A stretch of DNA of 64,000 nucleotides from PLOWO2-12-38-17 sp963709355. Lineage in GTDB: Bacteria; Planctomycetota; Brocadiia; Brocadiales; Brocadiaceae. Under the pieces are notes generated by a model. The model was not told where the DNA came from, ran no database searches, and was given only the letters and a program-made list of their open reading frames with translations. Both the position numbers and the translations under genes were made by a program. Below are positions 50,621 to 59,485 of this stretch, one piece after another (the first letter of the stretch is position 1; each line of letters opens with the position of its first letter). The DNA is taken from NCBI GenBank assembly GCA_963709355.1, contig CAVPVY010000005.1:2790001-2854000 (forward strand), in the 5' to 3' direction.

Positions 50621-53428
50621 TTAGAACCAAAAACGCCTAGGTGTCTTTTGCAATCCCCGGGGTGTTATATCTAATCTATAAGAATTGTCATTTCTTACAG
50701 GATCCAATTCTAAAGTAAGACTGCCGACCCAGTCATGGAAATAACGTGATAATACAAAGGTTGTTCTAAGATTTTTGGGTCTGCTTTGTGTATCTTTAAT
50801 TTCACCATTAGTCTCCTGGCTGTCTGTAGAACGCAGATCATACTTTTCACCGAACATAACACTCCACTTCTCGCTAATCTTGTAATCAGTCGCTAGAATG
50901 ACGGTTGAGCTGATGTCTCTGATATATCGGTGACCAACAAAATATTGCCAGTCGGGAAGATTGGAAATTTCAACGCCTGACGTTAAGACATCAAATTGAA
51001 GTTCTTCGGTGTTAAACTCATTTCTTTCTGAAACAAATGCAACAATGTCTGTCAGTTGAGAGCGAAAATCAATATTAATAAAATTATCCTTTCTTATTAT
51101 AATACCATTTATGCCTTCATTGTAAAGACCCGCGTCTGTGGGGAACATATAATAATCTATGTTAAATTCTACAAAATCAACAGTCTTTTCCATACCGGGT
51201 TCGCCCCGTTTTGTTTGCAACACATTATTTATACCAATTGAAACGACTTGCGATGAATCCAGGGCGTCCACCGCGTCATATTGATAAAATTCATTCGGGT
51301 TTTGTGTAACAAGCGGACTGTAAGCGTACCGTAATGTGGGGGTAAATACATGTCGCAGACGGTTTATCTCAAACAAATCATTATAAATGCTGTATGTTCT
51401 CCAATGGGTTGAACTCCAGTCAAACCCCAGAGACCCGATGAATCGTCCTGTGGCGGGACCGTTTTCCTCATCAACTGCGCCGGATGTATCAATACTCTCT
51501 GAATATCCTGTGATTCTGCCTTCTACAAAGGGATCTATATTAAAGGCCCACAGATTAAATGGTATATCTACGCGGTTTACAGTATCCACCCTCAAAAGAG
51601 ATTGGGGTTGGACTGTCTGTTCAATCTGGTCAAAAGAACTGTCGAAATAGGTTACCGCAGATTCCGAAGTATATAAAAGTCGATTATCCAGAAAGGGTTC
51701 TCCAATAACTCTGTATGTTACTTCGGGTAAACGCTCTGCATACCTCCTTTCTCGTAAGGTATCCACAGTATTGTCAAAGCCGTTTAACTGTTCGTTTATC
51801 AGGAATGTCTCTGCCTTGTTATCTTGGATTCTGTGTAAGTACAAGACAGTTTCGTGGTCTTTTTCCTCTTTAAATTCATGTTCAAAGTATTCCCTGAGAA
51901 ATCTGGGGTCGCTTAAATATGAATATTCCATATCCAGTTGCCAGTCGTGTGGCAGTTCCTGTCTGTGCCTCCATAAGAACGTACCGCGGTCTTCGTGTTC
52001 GATGGGGATATTTTTGATATCAAAAGCACCTTGGTCTTTTATATAATATGTATCAACAAACCCATACATATCGTTTGTTTTATACTCAAAATCCAGACCA
52101 GTACCTATGCCTCTCTCTTGTAAATAATCAAGGTTTAAGGTAAGGTCACTCCAGTCACTCTGGTTTCCGCCTGTAACGGCATACAAGTCCCAGTCCGTTC
52201 TGATAAATGAGCCAAAACGGGAAGAACTTCCAAATTGCAAATCTTTTAAAGGGCGATTTTTCCTTATATCAAGGGATAAATACGGGAAATAAGCTACAGG
52301 ATATTTGCCTAAGTAAAATGAATTATTTGTGGTGGACACAATATTATGTCCTTCGCTCTGGATTAACCGTATCCTTTTACCCTTAAAATGATAGTGAGGA
52401 TGTCCGTATCCACAATTAGTTATGGTGCCATTTTTAATCTCATATCGGCCTTCGCCAATACGCTGTATTTCCTCTCCGCTGATATAAGCAGACATTTCTT
52501 CAGAGATAGGTTTTTTTGCTTTTTTAGAGCCAGTCTTTGTTCCTGAAGTAGCGCTAGTTTTATCCTTTTTTTCTTCTTGGATTGACGTTTTTATTTGGCT
52601 ATTGATTAGTATGCCTTTTCCTTCCTTTGCGTTTTCGAATATTTTATCGGCAATTTGTACATCATCCTTTTGTCGCATGGTTACATTACCTTCAGCGTAA
52701 AACTCACTAAGCGCTCCCTCAGAATAAGCAGGGCTGCCTGATGCCGGTTGGTCAAACCACAGAATAACGCTGTCTGCATCTAGTGTCACTTCTCCCTGTT
52801 TAATTTTTACGTTTCCGAGTGCCACAACAACGCGTTTATTGCCCTCTTGCCAGGAATCAATGTTATCAGCAATTATATCAACCACTTCTTCTTTTTTTGG
52901 CGCCCCCGTCGTAATCTTCTTGGATATTTCGGTGGATAAATATTCTTCTTTATCCATCGAACGGATTTCTTCTCCGCGCAAAACAATGTCAGTTATATGC
53001 GGTTCTTCAAGGGTTTCGATAACCTGTGTTCCTGAATTGACGACAATGCCTGTCAGTGTCTCAAATCTCAAATAAACCTGCGCAAAATTCTCAAAGTTTT
53101 CATCTTCAAGAATGGTTACATTACCTTCGCAGTAGACTTCAATTGTTGCCTGTTTGAATTGTGTCGCTTCTCCCTCGTGAAACCAGCAGACTGCTGAGTT
53201 TGCCGTAATCTGGAAAGATCCCTGTAAGATTTTTATATCTTTGCTTGCAACAAATACACGAATGCCGTCTTTTTCCCAAGTGTTTATGTGACTTGCCGAT
53301 ATTGAAAAAGGCCTCTGTTCAATATTCTTTACAGACAATAGTCCTTCGGCGTGACAGTATACGCTTGATACAAATGACAGGAAAAGCAATAAAAGAATGT
53401 ATGCGCTTTTTATACAGGAATAATTCAA
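50621..53428 (-). CDS. lptD: LPS-assembly protein LptD-like, with duplicated OstA modules
   Basis: 935 residues, longer than typical LptD (about 780). Signal peptide YILLLLFLSFVSSVYC. Two OstA/LptA-like beta-jellyroll modules (about 35-150 and 180-300: ISASHINTWEKDGIRVFVAS and IADNIDSWQEGNKRVVVALG) precede a short low-complexity KEEKKDKTSATSGTKTGSKKAKK linker. A third strand set leads into the barrel (VAYFPYLSLDIRKNRPLKDL; RIDWDLY-like repeats) ending in PRRFWF. The duplicated periplasmic module is the notable feature. Inserts LPS in the outer leaflet. Confidence 0.85.
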   Translation of the reverse strand: MNYSCIKSAYILLLLFLSFVSSVYCHAEGLLSVKNIEQRPFSISASHINTWEKDGIRVFVASKDIKILQGSFQITANSAVCWFHEGEATQFKQATIEVYCEGNVTILEDENFENFAQVYLRFETLTGIVVNSGTQVIETLEEPHITDIVLRGEEIRSMDKEEYLSTEISKKITTGAPKKEEVVDIIADNIDSWQEGNKRVVVALGNVKIKQGEVTLDADSVILWFDQPASGSPAYSEGALSEFYAEGNVTMRQKDDVQIADKIFENAKEGKGILINSQIKTSIQEEKKDKTSATSGTKTGSKKAKKPISEEMSAYISGEEIQRIGEGRYEIKNGTITNCGYGHPHYHFKGKRIRLIQSEGHNIVSTTNNSFYLGKYPVAYFPYLSLDIRKNRPLKDLQFGSSSRFGSFIRTDWDLYAVTGGNQSDWSDLTLNLDYLQERGIGTGLDFEYKTNDMYGFVDTYYIKDQGAFDIKNIPIEHEDRGTFLWRHRQELPHDWQLDMEYSYLSDPRFLREYFEHEFKEEKDHETVLYLHRIQDNKAETFLINEQLNGFDNTVDTLRERRYAERLPEVTYRVIGEPFLDNRLLYTSESAVTYFDSSFDQIEQTVQPQSLLRVDTVNRVDIPFNLWAFNIDPFVEGRITGYSESIDTSGAVDEENGPATGRFIGSLGFDWSSTHWRTYSIYNDLFEINRLRHVFTPTLRYAYSPLVTQNPNEFYQYDAVDALDSSQVVSIGINNVLQTKRGEPGMEKTVDFVEFNIDYYMFPTDAGLYNEGINGIIIRKDNFINIDFRSQLTDIVAFVSERNEFNTEELQFDVLTSGVEISNLPDWQYFVGHRYIRDISSTVILATDYKISEKWSVMFGEKYDLRSTDSQETNGEIKDTQSRPKNLRTTFVLSRYFHDWVGSLTLELDPVRNDNSYRLDITPRGLQKTPRRFWF

Positions 53429-53430
53429 AT

Positions 53431-54537
53431 TTACAGACTCGAAAAGAATTTCTTTATATATTCAATTACGTAGTCCTGTTCTTTGCGTGTAATTTCAGGG
53501 AAAATAGGCAGGGCTAACGTTTCCTGTGCCGCCCTTTCCGATTCAGGCAAAGCGCCTTTTTTATACCCCAAGTACTCAAAACATTTTTGCAGATGAAGCG
53601 GAAGCGGATAGTAAATTACGGTTTCTATCCCCTGCTGTTTCAGGTATTCCATCAGTTTATCTCTGTGCGGCGTTGCTATGGTATATTGATGAAATATGTG
53701 GGTATTATAAGATGCCGTATCAGGCAGCTTAACGGGTAAATTTTTTAAATATTCATTGTAATATGCTGCAATCATCCTTCGGCTTTCAGACCATTCGCTA
53801 AGATATTTTAGTTTAACGGATAAGATGGCCGCTTGGATGGCATCCAGGCGCGCATTTATACCAACATATGAATGATAGTACTTTGGTTTTGCCCCATGCA
53901 CCCTTAAAAGTTTGATAAATTCTGCCAGTTTATCATCATTAGTAGTTATAAGTCCTCCATCGCCATAACCACCAAGATTCTTTGATGGATAAAATGAAAA
54001 GCAACCTATATTTCCGATAGTACCAGCATTTTTACCTTTATATGTAGAACCTATCGCCTGTGCGGCATCTTCAATGACCTTTAATCCATTGGCATTTGCA
54101 ATCTCAAGGATTACATCCATATCGGCGCATTGACCGTATAGATGAACGGGTAGTATTGCCTTTGTCTTCTTGTTTACTGCACTAGATATTTTGTTTACGT
54201 CAATATTGTAAGTTGACGGGTCTATATCCACAAATACGGGAACAGCGCCAAGGCGCGCAATAGAACCCGCCGTTGCAAAGAAGGTAAAGGGCGTTGTTAT
54301 AACCTCATCGCCATCTTTTATACCGCATGCCATTAAGGCTAGGAGTATTGCATCGGTGCCTGAAGACACGCCTATAGCGTGTTTAACTAAGCAGAACTTT
54401 GTTATGTCTTGTTCGAAAGATTCTACAAAAGGACCTAGAATAAAAAACTGGCTTGCAACTACATCTAAAACAGCTTTATCTATTTCAGCCCGAATACTTT
54501 CGTATTGGCGCTTTAAATCAAGAGAGACAACTTTCAT
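53431..54537 (-). CDS. DegT/DnrJ/EryC1/StrS aminotransferase
   Basis: 368 residues. PLP sugar aminotransferase: SSGTDAILLALMACGIKDGDEVITTPFTFFATAGSI in adjoining stretches, ILPVHLYGQCADMDVI, VIEDAAQAIGSTYKGK and the PLP lysine in FYPSKNLGGYGDGG. Makes an amino-sugar nucleotide for LPS or surface glycan. It ends two bases before lptD begins, consistent with an envelope role. Confidence 0.92.
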   Translation of the reverse strand: MKVVSLDLKRQYESIRAEIDKAVLDVVASQFFILGPFVESFEQDITKFCLVKHAIGVSSGTDAILLALMACGIKDGDEVITTPFTFFATAGSIARLGAVPVFVDIDPSTYNIDVNKISSAVNKKTKAILPVHLYGQCADMDVILEIANANGLKVIEDAAQAIGSTYKGKNAGTIGNIGCFSFYPSKNLGGYGDGGLITTNDDKLAEFIKLLRVHGAKPKYYHSYVGINARLDAIQAAILSVKLKYLSEWSESRRMIAAYYNEYLKNLPVKLPDTASYNTHIFHQYTIATPHRDKLMEYLKQQGIETVIYYPLPLHLQKCFEYLGYKKGALPESERAAQETLALPIFPEITRKEQDYVIEYIKKFFSSL

Positions 54538-55078
54538 CGCGTGATAGTAGCCTTCGAGGAGGTAATTAATTTTAGTTCATAAGTTTGCTAAACTAGAATA
54601 TTTGCATCATTAGTTAAGAATTATATTTCTTAAGTCTTAATTTGTCAAATAAAAAAGAAGTATTTGGGGATTTTAGAGGTGTTTTTATGTAACAATTGTA
54701 TAAAAAATCTCTTTTTTGCATGTTTATACAAGTTATTAAAATCTTTCTGTTACTGTTTTTTGTTTTGTATTGCAACAACTTTTTGCATAAATTTATTGAT
54801 TTTTTAAAACATTATACTCTTCTTTTTGTAAAGGTGATGTTGTGCGAGGTGGCCTATAGAATTCTGGATTTGATGTTTCGAATGGGTTTTTATAAATCCA
54901 GATGATTGTCAAACTGGTTTACAACTGATGCAAGTGATTCTAATGCGGAAACTGTCATTCTGAGAATGTGTGAGCCTTTAGCCATGAACTTGATTCAATT
55001 CAGATGAAGCGTAATGAAAATTTTTGAGGGTTTTATCAGAGATGGGTCTGAATAAAAGTATTAAATGACAATTATATT
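54538..55078. other. Non-coding 541 bp
   Basis: AT-rich spacer upstream of the aminotransferase operon. A 69-codon plus-strand frame (54696-54905) is rich in Phe/Leu/Cys, lacks a start with ribosome binding site, and is not called. Around 54945-55010 there is a decayed copy of the dispersed GTCATTCTGAG-type intergenic repeat. Confidence 0.4.
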
Positions 55079-56413
55079 CTAACTTATACCAACCGCACAG
55101 GTTTCGCGGTGTAATTCTGTGGCTTTTCTTCCTCGTATCATCTCTAGGAAACCTTCAATTCTTGTGGAGAACTGGCCTGGCATGTAATTGTGGTCGTCTA
55201 TGCAGTCGCCGTCGAGACTCAAGAATGGGAAGCCTGCTTTATTTAACTCCCTTTTTAGTGTAGGAACGGCGGCGTTATTTCTGCGGCAACCCCATGTTGA
55301 GAATACAACCACTCCATCAACGTTGTATTCCTTTGCAAGCTTTTTGGTCACCTCAACGCGCCTTTCAAGGGGTCCATTGTAATGATTGATAATGAGTTTC
55401 TTCGAAAGGCTTTCGTAAGGGTTTTTGGGATTGAGTTTATCCCAGTACATGTAATTTGTCTCTTCAAAAACAATCTTTACTCCCTGTTCCTTTTCAAGTT
55501 TTGTCAGGAAATCAACCTTAAAATATGGTTTTAGTTCCAGCCATAGAATCCTGATCTGGTCGTCTGGTGGTATCTTGTTATTTTTCTTATTTTCTATAAT
55601 CTTTGTGCGTAATTCGGAGGAGAGGCTGGAAAAGAATTTCAGAGATAGTTTAGAACCTATTAGTAAAAATGCAGGAAACATGAAACCCAGTGCCCTGCTA
55701 CCAGGCAGTGGGGAGTATAAATCCTTCCTTAATTCATTGATCTCAAGTATCTTTTCGTGCGTCTGGTTTGAATATTCAATTGCCTGTTCAAGCGCATCCT
55801 GTTTCATTTTCCTGCCGGTTATTTGTTCCAGTCGTTTTGCAAAATCTTCCAGTTGCTTTGCAAGATACGTTATAGAATAATCGTCTGCCTCATAAGGGAC
55901 GTCCAGCACAATAGTTTCTTTTCCTGTTATTGATTCGCATATCTTTATTGTCTTTGTATTATTATCGCATAGGGTGGTGGTGGCGACTTGGAGTTTGTTT
56001 TTGGGAAACATATTTCTGAAGGCATGCCCAATTGCAGATCTGTGGAACGAACAGATGTCCGTGGGAACGCCATAAGATTCAGCTTCAATTAAGCCCCGGG
56101 CGCTCTGTCCGAAACCTGCAAAGAGCGCTGCGCCGATTTCAAGACAAAAGGGGTTTAAACCCATTGCAAAAAGAATTTCCGAAGGGACGAACATGGTTGT
56201 CCAGATGGTACGATCAGGATGCGCATATACGTTATAAAGGTGCTTCGTACCGACGCGCGTTTGAACGTGAAAAGAGTCCCATTCCTTGTCCTGGCTCCCG
56301 CGGGAAAAGATTTGGTATATTTTTGAAAACAACAAGATATTTTTGATCAGGCGCGGGAAACTACGTTTTAAGAAAGGACGCATCCATTCCTTAAGTTTAT
56401 TAATTAATATCAT
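55079..56413 (-). CDS. 2-hydroxyacyl-CoA dehydratase component (HgdB/FldC-like)
   Basis: 444 residues. 2-hydroxyacyl-CoA dehydratase fold: EILFAMGLNPFCLEIGAALFAGFG, CSFHRSAIGHAFRNMFP, DVPYEADDYSITYLAKQLEDFAKRLEQITG in segments, and the late VVVFSTWGCRRNNAAVPTLKRELNKAGFPFLSLDGDCID in segments, with cluster-type cysteines. The ATG lies one codon after the end of the activase fusion upstream, so they form one operon. It dehydrates a 2-hydroxyacyl-CoA or reduces an aromatic acyl-CoA; the substrate is unknown. Confidence 0.85.
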   Translation of the reverse strand: MILINKLKEWMRPFLKRSFPRLIKNILLFSKIYQIFSRGSQDKEWDSFHVQTRVGTKHLYNVYAHPDRTIWTTMFVPSEILFAMGLNPFCLEIGAALFAGFGQSARGLIEAESYGVPTDICSFHRSAIGHAFRNMFPKNKLQVATTTLCDNNTKTIKICESITGKETIVLDVPYEADDYSITYLAKQLEDFAKRLEQITGRKMKQDALEQAIEYSNQTHEKILEINELRKDLYSPLPGSRALGFMFPAFLLIGSKLSLKFFSSLSSELRTKIIENKKNNKIPPDDQIRILWLELKPYFKVDFLTKLEKEQGVKIVFEETNYMYWDKLNPKNPYESLSKKLIINHYNGPLERRVEVTKKLAKEYNVDGVVVFSTWGCRRNNAAVPTLKRELNKAGFPFLSLDGDCIDDHNYMPGQFSTRIEGFLEMIRGRKATELHRETCAVGIS

Positions 56414-56416
56414 ATT

Positions 56417-58333
56417 TCACTTATTTTTCTTGGAGGTACTTGTTAATTGTTCCAGAAATGCCTCAACCCTGGTCTTTATTTGCCCTTCACTGTTTACTGT
56501 GTAATCACAGTTGAGATGGAGCAGCGGTATTTTTTTCTCCTGGAATGTTTTTTTGATAACAGGATAATCGAGGAGGTTATGGTCGCAGAATTTCAATGTA
56601 TGGTAAATTGCAGCGTTAATGGATTTTTCCTGCATGACGGCAAGTATTTTATTAATTCTTTCAAATATATCTACCATGCGGGAGCATGGCGCGCGCTTTA
56701 TATATCTCCGAGCTATTGACAGGATAGGGTCCTCGTTTATGCCAATCTGTGCGTCAAAGTGCCTGCTGCCGTTACACAAATCTTCTGCGACTACTTTAGC
56801 ACCTGCATCTTCAATCACCTTTATTATTTTCTCGTTCTCCATAATGCTACCCCAGACAAAAAGCCGTGGTATAACTCTTGTATCCTGTATATTTTCACGT
56901 TGCTTCATCAAGTTTGTTAGATATGTATTGAATTTTTCTGGAACTGCGTTAATGCCTTTCTTTAAAAGGGAGAATATCTCATACCCTGAATTCCCAATGT
57001 ATCCGCTCCAGTACACCTGTAAGAATAGCTTGACCTTTTCCCTGACGGCATTGTATAGTGCGATGCTATTGTTTATTTCATCGTTATGGATTTTGAGCGA
57101 GAAATAGCTTTCAAGTTTTTCTTTAAACCTTTTTAATAGACTTGCATAATAAAACACTGCAGCATCATCCGTATTCTTTGGAATATCAAGTATGTAGTTA
57201 AATGTCTTTTTCCCCTCGTCTATTTTTGTCCATGCATCGTAAAGTCTGCGCATCCCGTCGCATGAGTTGACAAATACCATTCCTTTAAAGTCTTCCAAGT
57301 TGCCGTTAATTTTTTGATCAACCACTGCCTTAATGTATGGGCATATATTTCCGCACATCACTTCGTTTGCAGAACACGACTCCTTTTCTGTGCCTTTAAT
57401 TCTAACAGGGTGAAATCCCGCAGCGCGAATTAATTCCACAGGTGTATAAGAACAAAAATAGCCAATCTTTGGCATCTTATGTTCTTCTTCTGAAAACTCT
57501 GTAATAGAGGGTTCGTTGTTTGTGTTTTCTGAGATGTATACAGAGGTTCGGGCTTTTGATTTCGCCTTTTCCATAGCGATTAATGCAGCGCCAAGCGCCC
57601 CGTTGATTTGGGGTTCATCAGAGATTTTAATCTTGCAGCCCAGATTTTTCACAAGCTCGGTAACAACACCGATATTCTTTGCAACGCCGCCCGTCATGGC
57701 TACTTTCTCTTCAAGTCCGATTCTTTTTACCTGCGCTGTAATACGTTTGGCAATTGATATATGAAGCGACCTGCAGATGTCCGCCGTTTTATGGTCTGCG
57801 CCAACGAGCGATACTACCTCCGATTCAGCGAAGACGGTGCACAGACTGCTAATGGATACATTATCTTTTCCATTCAGCGAGATTTGTCCCATATCTTCAA
57901 GGTCTATCTCTAAAGTCCTTGCCATCACTTCAAGGAACCTGCCCGTTCCAGCGGCACATTTGTCATTCATAACGAAATCGAGCACATTTCCATTGTCGTC
58001 AACTTTAATAACCTTACTGTCCTGTCCCCCAATATCAATGATGGTTCTGGCATTGGGAAAATAATAATTTCCCCCCTTGGCATGGCAGGTAATTTCTGTT
58101 ACAACTTCGCTTGCAAATGGTACCTTTATGCGTCCGTATCCTGTAGCAACAATGTAATCAATATCTTTTTCAGATAGTTTATGTTCTGTAAGGATCTGTT
58201 TAAAAGTCTTATCCGCTGCCTTTTTACTGCTTGCGCCTGTAAGAATAATTATCGAGGAAAGTATTTCCTTCTTCTCGTTTATTAAAACTCCATTGGTAGA
58301 CATGGAACCAATATCGATTCCTATTGTATACAT
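56417..58333 (-). CDS. Fusion of acyl-CoA dehydratase activase (HgdC-like) and dehydratase subunit
   Basis: 638 residues. Part one (1-260) is the ASKHA-fold archerase: GIDIGSMSTNGVLINEKK, TGYGRIKVPFA, EITCHAKGG, IDIGGQDSKVI, NDKCAAGTGRFLEVMA with cluster Cys, and VAMTGGVAKN. Part two (about 290-630) is an HgdB/HgdA-like subunit: KIGYFCSYTPVELIRAAGFHPVRI, CPYIKAV, FVNSCDGMRRLYD, YHTLKFCDHNLLDYPV and LHLNCDY. It couples ATP hydrolysis to low-potential electron transfer. Activator and a dehydratase subunit being fused is not the standard fermenter arrangement. Confidence 0.9.
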   Translation of the reverse strand: MYTIGIDIGSMSTNGVLINEKKEILSSIIILTGASSKKAADKTFKQILTEHKLSEKDIDYIVATGYGRIKVPFASEVVTEITCHAKGGNYYFPNARTIIDIGGQDSKVIKVDDNGNVLDFVMNDKCAAGTGRFLEVMARTLEIDLEDMGQISLNGKDNVSISSLCTVFAESEVVSLVGADHKTADICRSLHISIAKRITAQVKRIGLEEKVAMTGGVAKNIGVVTELVKNLGCKIKISDEPQINGALGAALIAMEKAKSKARTSVYISENTNNEPSITEFSEEEHKMPKIGYFCSYTPVELIRAAGFHPVRIKGTEKESCSANEVMCGNICPYIKAVVDQKINGNLEDFKGMVFVNSCDGMRRLYDAWTKIDEGKKTFNYILDIPKNTDDAAVFYYASLLKRFKEKLESYFSLKIHNDEINNSIALYNAVREKVKLFLQVYWSGYIGNSGYEIFSLLKKGINAVPEKFNTYLTNLMKQRENIQDTRVIPRLFVWGSIMENEKIIKVIEDAGAKVVAEDLCNGSRHFDAQIGINEDPILSIARRYIKRAPCSRMVDIFERINKILAVMQEKSINAAIYHTLKFCDHNLLDYPVIKKTFQEKKIPLLHLNCDYTVNSEGQIKTRVEAFLEQLTSTSKKNK

Positions 58334-58407
58334 TCCAAAAATTCTCCTTAATTTAAGCGATTTAACCGCTAACTATAATATAAATGACTAAAAATAGATG
58401 TATATTA

Positions 58408-58797
58408 TTATTCGGGTTCAGGCTTTGGTGGTATCAAACTCATCCATATATTAAATACAAACAGACCTGTGGATATTACTTGCAGGCTGCCGAATATTTC
58501 TACTAGTGGATGTATTGGACGAAAACACACCATCCCGACAAGCCCTATATTTGCCAAGTAGAATTGAAGGGTACCAATCTTGGGATATGCAAGTGGTGTT
58601 CCTGAGAATCTTGGTAAGATATGATAGCCTACACCATAAATCATCATAGACATCCAACCCAAAAGGTTTAGATGCACATGGGTAAATAAAAGCTGAGCTG
58701 GATAGCTTTTCATTGCGACCATAACAACACCAATTACAGCCGCAATAAAAAAGTAAATCAAGCTTGCTCGTATGAAATTTTTAGAGAGCGGGCTCAT
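58408..58797 (-). CDS. Small haem-copper-oxidase-subunit-I-like membrane protein
   Basis: 129 residues with four membrane segments. LLFTHVHLNLLGWMSMMIYGVGYHILPRFSG resembles helix II and adjacent parts of cbb3/NOR-type subunit I, including histidines H40, H42 and H59. It is much too short to be an oxidase (about 450-500). It belongs to the short NnrS/cbb3-subunit-I-like family seen in many anaerobes. Possible haem-binding or NO-related role is inferred. Confidence 0.7.
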   Translation of the reverse strand: MSPLSKNFIRASLIYFFIAAVIGVVMVAMKSYPAQLLFTHVHLNLLGWMSMMIYGVGYHILPRFSGTPLAYPKIGTLQFYLANIGLVGMVCFRPIHPLVEIFGSLQVISTGLFVFNIWMSLIPPKPEPE

Positions 58798-58960
58798 ATA
58801 TTATTATCCATTTATATACGCATAATAACAAATAATTCTTTACAAGAGTATTAAAAAGTTTAAAATATCTCAAAAATATTGATTGTCAAACAAAAAATGG
58901 TTTTTAATAGGTTTGTTTGTATTAAAGGTTGTGTCTTTATTAATTGATTAATAAATATAA

Positions 58961-59428
58961 ATGTTTTTCGGTAATAATGTTAATAGGGCCGCTTATAAAA
59001 AATCTAATAGTATAAAGTACACCTTATTCCAATCAATGGAAGATTCTTTAGCTTATACAAAAAAGCTTCTAACTTCAGTAAGTGCATCAGAAAGACAGGT
59101 TCTTGGACAATGCCTTTTAGATGAAATGTCCCGTTCTCTGTCGATTTCTTCCGCCCAGCTCTTTGTATATGATAAACCTCAAAAACACTCCTTAAAGAAT
59201 GGTAAATTAATGAGAAAAACTTATGGGACTTACAAGGACGGAAAGATTACTATAAGCAATAAAACTGCAATACGAGAGGCAGTAATCGCGCCAAAAACGT
59301 TCATTGATACGCTGATTCATGAGTTTATACACCATTACGATTATAAAGTACTTAAACTACCAGTTAGTTTACACACGGCAGGCTTTTATTACAGGCTGGG
59401 AGATATAATAAAAAAATTAATCAAATAG
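58961..59428 (+). CDS. Putative zinc metallopeptidase-fold protein (HExxH, SprT-like)
   Basis: 155 residues, no signal peptide. The motif IHEFIHHYD holds HExxH with a third histidine 20 residues on (LHTAGFYYR). The upstream YGTYKDGKITISNKTAIREAVIAPKTFIDTLIHE matches the strand-helix lead of minimal gluzincin/SprT-like domains. No zinc ribbon. Activity not shown by sequence alone. Confidence 0.65.
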   Translation: MFFGNNVNRAAYKKSNSIKYTLFQSMEDSLAYTKKLLTSVSASERQVLGQCLLDEMSRSLSISSAQLFVYDKPQKHSLKNGKLMRKTYGTYKDGKITISNKTAIREAVIAPKTFIDTLIHEFIHHYDYKVLKLPVSLHTAGFYYRLGDIIKKLIK

Positions 59429-59485
59429 AAAACCAATTTATAGCAGAAATTTTATCTTTTTTGTTCTTATAGTTTTAATATTTAA

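Noticed and set aside
54696..54905. 69-codon hydrophobic ORF
   Set aside because: No ribosome binding site, AT-rich chance composition, no family resemblance.
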